A DNA stretch of 64,000 nt from Litoditis marina (taxonomy: Eukaryota > Nematoda > Chromadorea > Rhabditida > Rhabditidae), in contig OZ038434.1 in the NCBI GenBank assembly GCA_964036275.1, positions 27,265,511-27,329,510 of the forward strand. The letters run 5' to 3'. The notes beneath the pieces were generated by a model. The model was not told the DNA's origin. It did no database searches and saw only the letters and a list, made by a program, of their open reading frames with translations. The translations under genes were made by a program, and so were the position numbers. Within the stretch, counting starts at the first letter, position 1. Every line of letters begins with the position of its first letter. This document shows, in pieces, positions 1 through 11,838 of the stretch.

Positions 1-1060
1 AAGGACATGTCGTGAATTCACGACATGGAGTGTTTCGACCATTGTAGACAAAAAAGGTGATAATTATGTTAATAAAATCAGTTTTTGTGAGATCATGTGT
101 CGTTAAATCAAATGTGAAGCAGAACATGGCCACAATATTGATAGATTTGCAGAGTTACATTTTTCTTCTATTCACGACACCATATTATGTGCATCAAATT
201 TTTCTTTTAGAAATGAAAGTAGTGTCTGATTAATACAACATAACGAACAAAAAATGTCTGTCGTGGATTCACGACATGGAGTGTTTCAACCATTGTAGAC
301 ATAAAATGTTTTAATTATGTTGATAAATCAGTTTCTGTGTAATTATGTATCGTTTAAGGACATGTCGTGGATTCACGACATGGAGTGTTTCGACCATTTT
401 AGACATAAAATCTGGTAATTATGTTAGTTGAATAAATTTTCGTGAAATCATGTGTCGTTAAATCAAATGTGAAGCAGAACATGACCACAATATTGATAGA
501 TTTGCAGAGTTACATTTTTCTTCTATTCACGACACCATATTATGTGCATCAAATTTTTCTTTTAGAAATGAAAGTAGTGTCTGATTAATACAACATAATG
601 AACAAAAAAGTCCTGTCATGAATTCACGACATAGAGTGTTCCGACCATTGTAGACATAAAATGTTTTAATTACATTGATAAATCAGTTTCTGTGTAATTA
701 TGTATCGTTTAAGGGCATGTCGTGGATTCACGACATGGAGTGTTTCGACTATTTTAGACATAAAATCTGGTAATTATGTTAATTAAATCAGTTTCCGTAA
801 AATCATGTGTCGTTAAATTAAATGTTGAGCGGAAGATGACCACAATATTGATAGATTCACAGAATCACATTTTCCTTCTATTCACGACATCATAGGACAT
901 GCATCTGCAAAATTATTTCTTCGGAAATCAAAGTTGTTTCAAAATAAAGCAACAAAGTGAACAAATATGGCTTGTTGTGGATTTACGACATGAAGTGGTT
1001 TGACCATTTTAGACAAACAATCTGGTAATTATGTTAATGAAATAATTTTTTGTGTAATAA
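1..1060. repeat. Tandem repeat, ~356-bp period, with palindromic core
   Basis: A block beginning with the palindromic core CGTGAATTCACG recurs at about 1, 359 and 714. A second, related core lies between these at about 253, 610 and 968. Each repeat unit is therefore a dimer of two diverged halves. The first core sits in a perfect 22-bp palindrome at 6-27. After each core the same text follows (a TGTTTCGACCATT-like stretch, then a TAGACATAAAAT-like stretch). Later copies are more diverged. No coding potential is evident. It looks like a minisatellite or the internal repeats of a mobile element; the array may start before the window. Confidence 0.85.
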
Positions 1061-2700
1061 TTTGTCGTAAGATCAAATATGAATCATCTGTGAGAAGATT
1101 TCTCGAACAATTCAGCATCAGTCATACTGCTCACATTACAATACAACGCGTGTAACTAAAATCAGAGTAGTGAATGAATATCACAACAAAGTGGAGATAC
1201 CTGCCCTGTCGTAAGTCAACGAGATAATGTGTTTTGACCAATGTAGACTTGAAATGTGGGAATATAGTTAATAACATCAGTTTATATGTTATCGTGTGTC
1301 TTTTCATCATATGTAGAACAAAATATAGCAGAACTCTTGTCAGAAACCATTGGACGGGGCTCTGCGACATGATTCCTCCGATCTCAAAAACTTTCTCAGA
1401 AAGTCCCAACTCCCTCAATTTGACGTTAGTCACCTCTCACACTGTGTGCAAGTGTGGTTATATATGCTCACTATTACGTTCAAACATTATTATCGAAAAC
1501 ACTACTTTTTGGCTGCATTAATTTTGACTGCATTTAATTGTGACTATTTATCATGATAATTAGTCTTGATTATGAATCAACTGACCATTATACAATCAAG
1601 CATTTACCAATTTGCATATACCAACAGTGAGCAGGAACTCGTAAAACTCTTTTCGTGACCTGGTGAGCTTGTGAACTTGTTTGTCAAAAGCACAAAACTG
1701 CCTCAAATCATACATCCGGTTTTTTAAAAATAAATCAAAGAAGTATCATGGGGGAACACGGTAATCTATGTAAATATTTTTGACACTCGAAATACCGGTT
1801 GTTACTACTAACGGTGAATTAATTACTAATCCTATAACTTGCTATTATCAGTGGTATAGTGGTCAGTCTATAAAATGTCGGAAAAACGCGTTGTGACTTC
1901 AATTTGAACAGTTCGAGATTGAAATTTTTATCAAGAATTGTAATACAATAATTGTATTCAATGTTATAATATTAAGAATTGTATTTATATGCTGTGACTG
2001 TGTATTAAAATCAGAGTTGTATCTAAATAATAGAGTTATTGCTCCGGAAATGGGCTGTCGTCAATCCACGACATGATATGTTTTGACCATTTTAGACACA
2101 AAACGTTTTCAATTTTATATAGTAGGCAATTCCATGTACGTATGTGTGAAACGCAACCGAAATGACTGAACCTATGTCAGAAATAGTCAAATAGCTTCTT
2201 TCACTTGTTCACGACACTCAGTGTCGTGAATCTACGACATGTTTTTCTGGCCGATAAAAGTTCGCAAAAAATTACAAAATTCATGCAGCTAATTAGACAC
2301 AAACTAGCTTTGTATGATAGAACTACAAATATAGAAAATACTGTCAAAACTCCTCGCAATCTCTATTGAGCACTAGTTGTGCCACGTCGTAAATCGGTGA
2401 CAGTACTGTTATTCTGAATGACTAGGCTGCTGTCAATTCATCACATAATATGTGTCTACCTCTTTAGACCCATAGTGTGTTAGTTTTTGCAATATAACCA
2501 ATCCCAGGTAAGTACGTGTGAGTTAATCACAAATAATACAAAAATACATCATAATTCATATCCAAACAATGAAATAACTTCTCTCTGTCACTCACGACAC
2601 CTTGTGTCGTGAATCTACGACATGTCTTTTTCTGATCCCTAATGATTCGCAGAATGTTACAGAGTTCATGCAGCTTATCAGAGATTGAATAAATTTGTGT
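1061..2700. repeat. Decayed remains of the palindromic repeat
   Basis: Isolated degenerate copies of the same core are visible near 2057 (TCAATCCACGACATG), 2221 and 2604 (GTCGTGAATCTACGACATG) and 2430. They are separated by AT-rich sequence without a supportable gene. Short reading frames at 1131-1556 overlap each other on both strands and show no domain or splice context. Confidence 0.55.
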
Positions 2701-4884
2701 ACCAGGACCAAAATTAGGGGGAAAACCGTCAAATCTTTCTACAAACCCGATTCAGCACTAGTCGTATCATGAAATTTTTTGCCTGACACTAGTTTTTGCT
2801 GTCTTTCACACTACGTGTTTAACTTCTCGAACTGTATAACATAACACAGTACTAGCCAAAGTAAAACCATCAAAATTCTGAAATGAGTGGATAACCCTAT
2901 CATCCCCTTGCCTCACGGTCCTATTCAACACTCAACCCGAAAAATACACCAGCTATACGGTCGAAATAGATTCAACCATCCGAACCATTTTTGACAGTTG
3001 AATCTTTTCCCAATCAATCTAGTTCAGTCAACTTACTTTTTTCGCTCGCAAGTTCATGTAGACCATTGACTAGCGTCACAACTGGTCCGTGAAACAGCCA
3101 TGATTCACCTAACTACCTTATTTGACATCAGTTCTCTCTAATTAAGCAGTTTTGTTCAATTCGGGATACAGAAACCTTCTTGATACAACTACTTTGGACA
3201 TGAGAAACCATCCCGACAAACTTCACTAATGACCGACTAACCTCCCCCTTCCCCCGATTTCCTCACAACAGCCATCTATAACCAATCATCAAAGCCAATA
3301 TGGGAAGCTCACATGATTCATCTAAACATCTTCCTGATATTATTCGTTGCTGTAATTTACAATACTGGTACAGTTTAACACGTTCTACAACATATATAAG
3401 GTCAGGGCCATGATTTGGGAGGTGTAGATGGTTGACCTAACTTTGGTTTGTGACATTAGTTGTTTCTATAAATTACACTGTGCTCACAGATTTTGACCTT
3501 CTACAACATATCCGAAAATCAAGAAATATAATAATGCCAATTTTAAGATATGGTCCATTGTTTATGAAAAGGAGACCAACAGGTACCACATAACTTCATT
3601 TTCACCAACCTAACTAGCATAATTCAGTTTTCTGACATTAGTTTTAGCTGAAATTCAAAACACTCTTTCAGTTGCAGCAGTTATACAACATATACGCAAA
3701 ACAGGCAATATAATTGATTAGAATTAAAGATATACAACAACAACCGTTCATATTGAACCAAATACTCTTCACCAATATAACCGGGCTGGTGATCCGTTAT
3801 CTGGACTTGCACGATCTGTAACCATTTTAAATCAATTCAATACAACAGGAAATTTAACTCCAACAATTTTCGCTACACCTAAAGTTTTCTACAACTTCTA
3901 CACCATAGGGGACCGTTAGCGGCATTACAGCCCTAAATCCAATATTTAGCAGGTATGGTTATTTGACCTAACTTTGGATTGTGACATTACTTTTTTCTAT
4001 AAATTGCAGTGCTAATAGAGATGTAGATCCTCTACAACATATCCGAAAATCAGAAAGTATTATCATGCCAAGTTTTAGATATGGTCCAACAACCCTCGTA
4101 AGTGGACCAACTAGTACTACATATCTTCCATTTCCACCACATAACTAGCATAACTCAGCTTTCTGACATTAGTTTTGCCTGAAAATTGACCCACATATCT
4201 TATAAACCAAGCGCTACAACATATCAAAAAATCAGACAATATAATTATGCCAAAACTGAGATACTAATTTTTAACCGACACAATTTGGCCTAAAACAACC
4301 CACCAGGGTACCACCACCAAAGACCTCTAAACACGACCCGTCACCTACACGACTATTTTTTAGCGTATGAATAGGTCATATAAATGAACCACAAAAAATT
4401 TCACTCTTAACAACTTTTTCCGCACCTACTATTACATAGACATCATTACGGACACTACTCCCTTCATGACCACATCTCCTAATTGACCTAACTCTATTTT
4501 TTGAAGATGAAATTTTTTATACTTTACATATCTTAGACAACGTTTTACGCTCTACAACATATAAAAAATTCAGCGAATACAATGTGTTAGAATTTTAGAT
4601 AGGTATCAATAACTCCTATTTCTCCAACTCAAAATACACCCATGTTACCGATTTGACCTACTTGACCTCAAAACTAGCAGCTAATAACATTCTCATCGTT
4701 CTCAGCACCCAAAATTACCCTAACACACCAATTTCCAGCCAATTCCATTACCATCATTTTTTCACATAAGGGTCCCCCCCATGCTTCATATCTCACTACC
4801 CAAAATCATCCAAAATCCAAAAATTCAACTTCAATCTCTTTCTCTGAGACTGAAAACTTAAGCTTCCCTGGGCCCAATAACCCT
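2701..4884. repeat. Irregular repeat field; no gene seen
   Basis: A phrase of the form CTACAACATATCCGAAAATC, followed by a stretch ending in TTTTAGATATGG, recurs in diverged form near 3385, 3500, 3685, 4030, 4210 and 4550. Many copies are preceded by TGACATTAGTTTT-like text. Spacing is irregular (about 110-340 bp), so this is a diverged array rather than a regular satellite. I find no reading frame with recognisable coding character. It directly abuts the outer edge of the large palindrome at 4885. Confidence 0.5.
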
Positions 4885-5472
4885 ATATACTGAGGGGGTA
4901 CTGTAGTCTTGTTTTTTGTACGTGGTGGAACTCGGTGTGTCATGTACGCAGAGGAAAATTGGACGGTACCTTCGAGAACACGGATAAAAACATAGAGCCG
5001 ACTTGAATGGTATGTCTGGTTTAGAAATATTGACAGAACAGCATAGATAGTTTGGATTAGAATCCTCTACTAGCTGATTCGTGTGCCCGCACCAATTGAT
5101 CCTGGAAAAGATTACGCAAAACGAAGAAGCTCCGATAAGTGAGCATGACCAACTTATTTCATGCCGGTATACACTCATTACTCTTCTGGTTTCTACTTAA
5201 AACTATCATTAAGACGCTCTACCAGAACTGAACAACGTTGAGGAGAGTAGGAGAACAGTAGATCCAGTATGTGACGAGTTGAGCGTAATCGCTTCCGTCT
5301 CACACACACGTATAGCTCATATAGTCTCGGTACGTACACAGTGGAATTTTCGTATTACTGAATGAATGTAATTTAGCCGATGGTTATATCAAATCTGTTG
5401 AGAAACCTTTGATAAACGGTAACAATTTGTTAAACTTTTCCCCAAAACGTATTACCATAGGACTGTTCAGAG

Positions 5473-5845
5473 TTGTTCAATGGTAGTTGTACAAATCATC
5501 CGTTCGAGTTCAGACATTTCAAATTGAGAAGCTCGACTGTGGGAGTTGCCGGTTTTTCTATACCCCGGGGACCATGTAATCTTACGATTACTCATGCTCA
5601 GGTTTTTATTTCAACTCTGGATTCTTTGGGAATGGCCAGATCTCCAGAAAACAATCGTATTGCCATGGAAAAAGTTCAAAAATCGTTGTGGAATTTATGC
5701 AATTGAACTGAATCCTACTGTTCACAATCGCGAACTGTTCCTGTTCGATCTAATTAGACAGGGTACTGTCACCATCAGACTCGAGTTCGCTGAAACTGTA
5801 CCAACTGGTGGTATTCATGCTGTATTTTTTGGTGAGTTTGACTAA
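5473..5845 (+). pseudogene. Maverick/Polinton hexon-like (F54H12.2-like) C-terminal relic, left arm
   Basis: Two overlapping reading frames (5473-5706 and 5546-5845) together resemble the C-terminal region of the nematode F54H12.2-like family. That family is regarded as the double-jelly-roll hexon-like major capsid protein of Maverick/Polinton (adintovirus-like) elements. Visible hallmarks are a PFEFRHF segment early on, then a FDLIRQGTVTIRLEF segment and a terminal FFGEFD. The similarity passes from one frame to the other near 5670-5680, so the gene is frameshifted as well as truncated at the N-terminus. The assignment rests on remembered family motifs, not on a search. The identical copy lies at 7830-8202 in the other arm. 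Confidence 0.5.
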
Positions 5846-6000
5846 TTTAGTCAATCGATTTAGCTTGTAATCTTAATATCGACTCTATACTTTGAATCAT
5901 GTCGTACCAAACTCATTAAACCTTCATTTACTATGTACAGTTCTACTACTGTGCATTCCTACACTATAGCTGAACAGCGGGTCTTTGTACAACAATTCAA

Positions 6001-6345
6001 TTGGACTGTCCGACTATGTGCGACAGTTGCATAGTAAGAGAGACTGATAGCTTTGTAAGCTTCGAATTTTCAAATGGCAACAATATTATAATGATAAAGG
6101 GCACTATAATCACGTTTCCCCCAAACACAGTAGAAGATGTTCAGAATCCGCCAGGATTGATTGTACGCGATGGTTCGCATACGGTATACTCTTGCGACGA
6201 GTCAGATTCTGAATCTGAAGGGGAATCTGAAGAGACTGACGACTCATCAAAATCCGATTCCGAGCCTGATACACCCGAAAACGCTGATAATGGAGATGGA
6301 TTTCGTTTTGATGAAGCCACGTTCCAATATGTAAAAGATGTGTGA
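6001..6345 (+). CDS. Acidic Ser/Asp/Glu-rich hypothetical protein, left arm
   Basis: A 114-codon frame (TTG at 6001; first in-frame ATG at 6016). The N-terminal half is mixed, with three cysteines in CPTMCDSC. The middle is strongly acidic, with serine-aspartate/glutamate runs such as ESDSESEGESEETDD, and is probably disordered. It lies about 155 bp downstream of the hexon-like relic on the same strand, so it may be a small gene of the same mobile element. An intron linking the two was not resolved. I do not recognise the family. The mirrored copy is 7330-7674. The reverse-strand frame at 6141-6425 is its shadow. Confidence 0.4.
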   Translation: MDCPTMCDSCIVRETDSFVSFEFSNGNNIIMIKGTIITFPPNTVEDVQNPPGLIVRDGSHTVYSCDESDSESEGESEETDDSSKSDSEPDTPENADNGDGFRFDEATFQYVKDV

Positions 6346-7329
6346 ATATTTATTAATGAATTTTTGCAAAAATCACTTTGTTTCAATGTGTTATGTATGT
6401 ACAACACTACCGAAGATGAAACCACGTGGTACGCTATGCTAACATTTGAATTAAAATAATTACAATAGTTTCACACATGATCGGTTAATATCGTACAAGG
6501 AAGGAAGAATGTCAGACCAAACACACAAGTACACCGCTCTAGAAAAGGGAAAACCAATGAATTTATCGATACCCAATAATGACATAATTGAGTACCGATT
6601 ATTTCTTATAGGTATTCGATTAATGAAAGTAGAATCTTAATATATTTTTTTAATGAAAGTAGAATCTTAAGACACTTTTTTGAATAGTCAGTTGAATAGT
6701 GGAGTATTGAAGGTAATTCGGCTTTTAGGCTATCAGTATACAAAAAGGGGGGTGTGAAAATATATACACCGTATTTTTCTTTCACATAGGGTACCCTGTA
6801 TTGACCGGTCTTCGCGATTTTCATCAAAATCAGATTCGACAACCCGTGATTTTTTTCAGAAGAGACCGGTCAATTACAGGGTACCCTATGTGAAAGAAAA
6901 ATACGGTGTATATATTTTCACACCCCCCTTTTTGTATACTGATAGCCTAAAAGCCGAATTACCTTCAATACTCCACTATTCAACTGACTATTCAAAAAAG
7001 TGTCTTAAGATTCTACTTTCATTAAAAAAATATATTAAGATTCTACTTTCATTAATCGAATACCTATAAGAAATAATCGGTACTCAATTATGTCATTATT
7101 GGGTATCGATAAATTCATTGGTTTTCCCTTTTCTAGAGCGGTGTACTTGTGTGTTTGGTCTGACATTCTTCCTTCCTTGTACGATATTAACCGATCATGT
7201 GTGAAACTATTGTAATTATTTTAATTCAAATGTTAGCATAGCGTACCACGTGGTTTCATCTTCGGTAGTGTTGTACATACATAACACATTGAAACAAAGT
7301 GATTTTTGCAAAAATTCATTAATAAATAT

Positions 7330-7674
7330 TCACACATCTTTTACATATTGGAACGTGGCTTCATCAAAACGAAATCCATCTCCATTATCAGCGTTTTCGG
7401 GTGTATCAGGCTCGGAATCGGATTTTGATGAGTCGTCAGTCTCTTCAGATTCCCCTTCAGATTCAGAATCTGACTCGTCGCAAGAGTATACCGTATGCGA
7501 ACCATCGCGTACAATCAATCCTGGCGGATTCTGAACATCTTCTACTGTGTTTGGGGGAAACGTGATTATAGTGCCCTTTATCATTATAATATTGTTGCCA
7601 TTTGAAAATTCGAAGCTTACAAAGCTATCAGTCTCTCTTACTATGCAACTGTCGCACATAGTCGGACAGTCCAA
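7330..7674 (-). CDS. Acidic Ser/Asp/Glu-rich hypothetical protein, right arm
   Basis: Identical mirror copy of the 6001-6345 frame, reading toward the palindrome centre from the right arm. Translation is the same residue for residue, which indicates that the arms formed recently or are held identical by gene conversion. Function is unknown. Confidence 0.4.
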   Translation of the reverse strand: MDCPTMCDSCIVRETDSFVSFEFSNGNNIIMIKGTIITFPPNTVEDVQNPPGLIVRDGSHTVYSCDESDSESEGESEETDDSSKSDSEPDTPENADNGDGFRFDEATFQYVKDV

Positions 7675-7829
7675 TTGAATTGTTGTACAAAGACCCGCTG
7701 TTCAGCTATAGTGTAGGAATGCACAGTAGTAGAACTGTACATAGTAAATGAAGGTTTAATGAGTTTGGTACGACATGATTCAAAGTATAGAGTCGATATT
7801 AAGATTACAAGCTAAATCGATTGACTAAA

Positions 7830-8202
7830 TTAGTCAAACTCACCAAAAAATACAGCATGAATACCACCAGTTGGTACAGTTTCAGCGAACTCGAGTCTGA
7901 TGGTGACAGTACCCTGTCTAATTAGATCGAACAGGAACAGTTCGCGATTGTGAACAGTAGGATTCAGTTCAATTGCATAAATTCCACAACGATTTTTGAA
8001 CTTTTTCCATGGCAATACGATTGTTTTCTGGAGATCTGGCCATTCCCAAAGAATCCAGAGTTGAAATAAAAACCTGAGCATGAGTAATCGTAAGATTACA
8101 TGGTCCCCGGGGTATAGAAAAACCGGCAACTCCCACAGTCGAGCTTCTCAATTTGAAATGTCTGAACTCGAACGGATGATTTGTACAACTACCATTGAAC
8201 AA
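7830..8202 (-). pseudogene. Maverick/Polinton hexon-like C-terminal relic, right arm
   Basis: Mirror copy of the 5473-5845 relic with the same frame break, so the frameshift predates the inverted duplication. It reads toward the spacer. The sequence beyond 8790, absent from the left side, could hold more of the original element, but no longer frame is visible there. Confidence 0.5.
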
Positions 8203-8790
8203 CTCTGAACAGTCCTATGGTAATACGTTTTGGGGAAAAGTTTAACAAATTGTTACCGTTTATCAAAGGTTTCTCAACAGATTTGATATAACCATCGGCT
8301 AAATTACATTCATTCAGTAATACGAAAATTCCACTGTGTACGTACCGAGACTATATGAGCTATACGTGTGTGTGAGACGGAAGCGATTACGCTCAACTCG
8401 TCACATACTGGATCTACTGTTCTCCTACTCTCCTCAACGTTGTTCAGTTCTGGTAGAGCGTCTTAATGATAGTTTTAAGTAGAAACCAGAAGAGTAATGA
8501 GTGTATACCGGCATGAAATAAGTTGGTCATGCTCACTTATCGGAGCTTCTTCGTTTTGCGTAATCTTTTCCAGGATCAATTGGTGCGGGCACACGAATCA
8601 GCTAGTAGAGGATTCTAATCCAAACTATCTATGCTGTTCTGTCAATATTTCTAAACCAGACATACCATTCAAGTCGGCTCTATGTTTTTATCCGTGTTCT
8701 CGAAGGTACCGTCCAATTTTCCTCTGCGTACATGACACACCGAGTTCCACCACGTACAAAAAACAAGACTACAGTACCCCCTCAGTATAT

Positions 8791-9140
8791 TCCGCAAATT
8801 ATCACAGAATAAGTATGGGATCGAGCCTCAGCGTACGATGAAGAGCAAGTTTGAGAAGTGTAAACTACGAGTGCGTCCGAGATGTGTCAAGTAATCGACG
8901 TTCTTTACAGTGATGAATTCTATGAGAGTTTGAACAAAAATGTCTGTACTAGGAAATGAAGGCCATCGCCACTACAAGCGTGCTTAATTCCACGAAAGGG
9001 GTGTACTTTATCGTTGCTAATCCTCGAATCAGATTTTGTCTAATGTATTCCAAGTCACTGTGAGTTTCACTAGCGATGTATGTCTCTTGGTGTTTGAATT
9101 TTCATCTCTTCAAACAATTCGCAGCTGTGTGATATAACCA
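8791..9140. other. Unique flank, no gene seen
   Basis: About 350 bp outside the right palindrome arm without a supportable gene, RNA or repeat. Confidence 0.4.
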
Positions 9141-9650
9141 TTAAAGGGACCGTACCTCTTTAATTTGATGATTTGAGTTATCAGTGGACACATGGGGACG
9201 AAACATGGACCAAACAGTCAGAATTAGTGAAAATTCCGCAACTTGGGTCGTTTTTGAGCAAATTTGAGTACGGCCACAACGCGGAAGCCACAGCACGTAC
9301 CTATTTTCATGGAGACGCGCACAAATTGTCCGCAAAACGTCCGTGAAACGTATCATAAATTCAATCACGTAACAACTGACATATTTAAAAGTGTTTTAGT
9401 TATCTATGCCCCTTTTTGGTTTAATTAAGATTGAAGTTGTGTGTATTAAAATCGAATTCACCTTTTGACCAAACGTTTTGCGATACAGTAACCCTTAAGA
9501 TAGTTTGGCTCATAAAAGGTTGGGTTCTCGACTTATTTCTATTTTTCTTTTTTGTGTATCAGGAAGGGACCATCAGTACAGTATCAAAGCAGTTTCGTGA
9601 GACTTCATGTTTTTTAATCGATCCAAATTATAGAGAAACGGTCCCTTTAA
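9141..9650. mobile_element. TTAA-flanked MITE, copy 1
   Basis: A 502-bp element (9145-9646) bounded by TTAA on both sides. Its inverted termini read AGGGACCGT at the left and ACGGTCCCT at the right, and similarity continues inward over about 25 bp (CTCTTTAATTT against its complement). TTAA target duplication is typical of piggyBac-type and PALTTAA-type elements. There is no transposase inside. A second copy lies at 22034-22520. Confidence 0.8.
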
Positions 9651-10270
9651 TGATCACACTCTCGTCTCATGCGAAGCTGGGTGGAACGCGAGGTGCATAG
9701 TCTTGAGGTCCGATGTTTCAAAACTGTGGAATCAAACCATGTGAATGAAGTCTTCACCATGTTAGAGTATTTTAAAGTGATGTAATCCGCTGAGCATAGT
9801 TTTTCACCCGCATGACAACGTGTGAGCTAAACGGAATTTGATGAACTCAGAGTACTCCTTGATAATAAATCATCCAAAATTCCATTTAAACCCGATAAAA
9901 GTCTTAGTGGAAAAAAAAGATATTCTCTGATAATTTTAGTCTGTTTACAATCGAAGCCGAATAAGATAAATCACGCATCTCTCACAAACAAGAAAACAAT
10001 TTCTACTGCAGGAGCAGGGCAAAACTTGGATGTGTGTATAAAATAATGTATCTAAGAAGAGTCTTCTCTATAATCGTTCATGAATGCGTCAGTTGCCTTT
10101 GAGTATCCCTGAAGTATAACTATTCAATGAAATAAGGTGTAACAACGAGATAGTTAGGTTCGGGTGAAACACAGACCAATTCCGATAGTTTCCGCTATTT
10201 ATGGCTTTTTGCTCCAGCTTTACTTATAACACTCACATTCATCCGGATTGCTGTTAACGACATTAGGTAT
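9651..10270. other. Intergenic, nothing recognised
   Basis: About 620 bp of AT-rich DNA between the MITE and the satellite, without a supportable feature. Confidence 0.4.
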
Positions 10271-10274
10271 ATAG

Positions 10275-11239
10275 GATTGAGATGTTGAAGATATAGGAGA
10301 GGAAAATCTCACAAGTCCAGAAATATTTATTGCTAAAACAGACAAAACTTTGGATATTTCTATTGATAATGTCCAATTCCATTTCTTTAACGTCAACAAT
10401 ATTCGATAACCTCTGGAGTTTGTTAGTGAATTGAGCTGAATGCAGATATAGTTTGGAGCTGTTTTGGGAGGGGAAAATCTCACAAGTCTAGAGATATTCA
10501 TAAAGAAATATTTATTACTAAAACAGACAAAACTTTGGATATTTCTATTGATAATGTCAAATTCCATTTCTTTAACGTCAACAATATTCGATAACCTCTG
10601 GAGTTTGTTAGTGAATTGAGCTGAATGCAGATATAGTTTGGAGCTGTTTTGGGAGGGGAAAATCTCACAAGTCTAGAGATATTCATAAAGAAATATTTAT
10701 TACTAAAACAGACAAAACTTTGGATATTTCTATTGATAATGTCAAATTCCATTTCTTTAACGTCAACAATATTCGATAACCTCTGGAGTTTGTTAGTGAA
10801 TTGAGCTGAATGCAGATATAGTTTGGAGCTGTTTTGGGAGGGGAAAATCTCACAAGTCTAGAGATATTCATAAAGAAATATTTATTACTAAAACAGACAA
10901 AACTTTGGATATTTCTATTGATAATGTCAAATTCCATTTCTTTAACGTCAACAATATTCGATAACCTCTGGAGTTTGTTAGTGAATTGAGCTGAATGCAG
11001 ATATAGTTTGGAGCTGTTTTGGGAGGGGAAAATCTCACAAGTCTAGAGATATTCATAAAGAAATATTTATTACTAAAACAGACAAAACTTTGGATATTTC
11101 TATTGATAATGTCAAATTCCATTTCTTTAACGTCAACAATATTCGATAACCTCTGGAGTTTGTTAGTGAATTGAGCTGAATGCAGATATAGTTTGGAGCT
11201 GTTTTGGGAGGGGAAAATCTCACAAGTCTAGAGATATTC
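10275..11239. repeat. 185-bp satellite array, left block (~5 monomers)
   Basis: The same text recurs every 185 bp (for example GAATTGAGCTGAATGCAGAT and GGGAGGGGAAAATCTCACAA). The first partial unit (about 10275-10330) is diverged; the rest are nearly identical. The array is cut at 11239 by the LTR element and resumes at 14292. The 84-residue frames repeated on the minus strand arise only because the monomer lacks stops in one frame. As 185 is not a multiple of 3, they do not join into one protein. Confidence 0.95.
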
Positions 11240-11476
11240 TGTTGTGTGGTTACACACAAGTCTATTTCATTCCTGTGTAACATGTTAACTGTTTAGCATA
11301 TTTGCGCACACGTGTAAAGTAACGTGTCGCGTTTCTCGTCTATCAAGAGTATTGTATCTGCTGCCTACGAATAAACCGGTCTTCCTCACCAGTCTCCTTG
11401 CTTGTACAGGTATAAACCTTGGTGTTAATATCTTTGTGTGTTATTAGTGTTGATCCTATGTGGTAAGGATACAACA
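11240..11476 (+). repeat. Left LTR
   Basis: 237 bp with TG...CA ends. It contains an AATAAA (in GAATAAACC) and a TATAAA (in GTATAAACC) within the central part, compatible with polyadenylation and promoter functions. It matches the right LTR at every base I compared. Confidence 0.92.
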
Positions 11477-11838
11477 TAACTGGCGATCAGGATAGGCAAA
11501 AGTTGTTGTTGTTGTTTCCCTGTGTATTGTCGTCTACAAAGTCTCTTGTACGAAGAGATCGACACTTTATTGGCTGCGTCTTGTGAAGCAAACGAGGCGT
11601 AGTAACTCTGAAACCTGTTAAGCGGGAATCAGAACAATCTGTTTGTTGTGGAGTGCTAGGTCTGTACGAGACTGTAAGTACTGTCACCGACCCCCGCGAA
11701 GTGAGCACCCAGTTGAATTGCTGGTAAAGCCTTTTCCTTAGGAGAAGTGCTGCCCAAATTTTCAATTGATTGTTACTACCGGAGGTCAGGGGAAGTGCTG
11801 CCCAATTTTTCATTTGGAGCAAATACGCACTAAACAAC

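Larger units (their letters stand above)
4885..8790. repeat. 3.9-kb near-perfect palindrome (inverted duplication)
   Basis: Positions x and 13675-x are complementary from 4885 to about 6810 on the left and 6864 to 8790 on the right. Arms are about 1.93 kb around a 53-bp spacer (6811-6863). The only arm difference I found is a one-base indel near 6875, next to the spacer. All reading frames occur twice, head to head. Similarity stops abruptly at 4885/8790. The 6 bp flanking each side do not match, so there is no target-site duplication and the edges do not look like transposon termini. It may be a recent fold-back duplication of a mobile-element fragment, or an assembly artefact. Confidence 0.95.

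Noticed and set aside
6141..6425. Ser-rich minus-strand ORF (and mirror at 7250-7534)
   Set aside because: Antisense shadow of the acidic ORF; repeated GA-rich codons keep both strands open.
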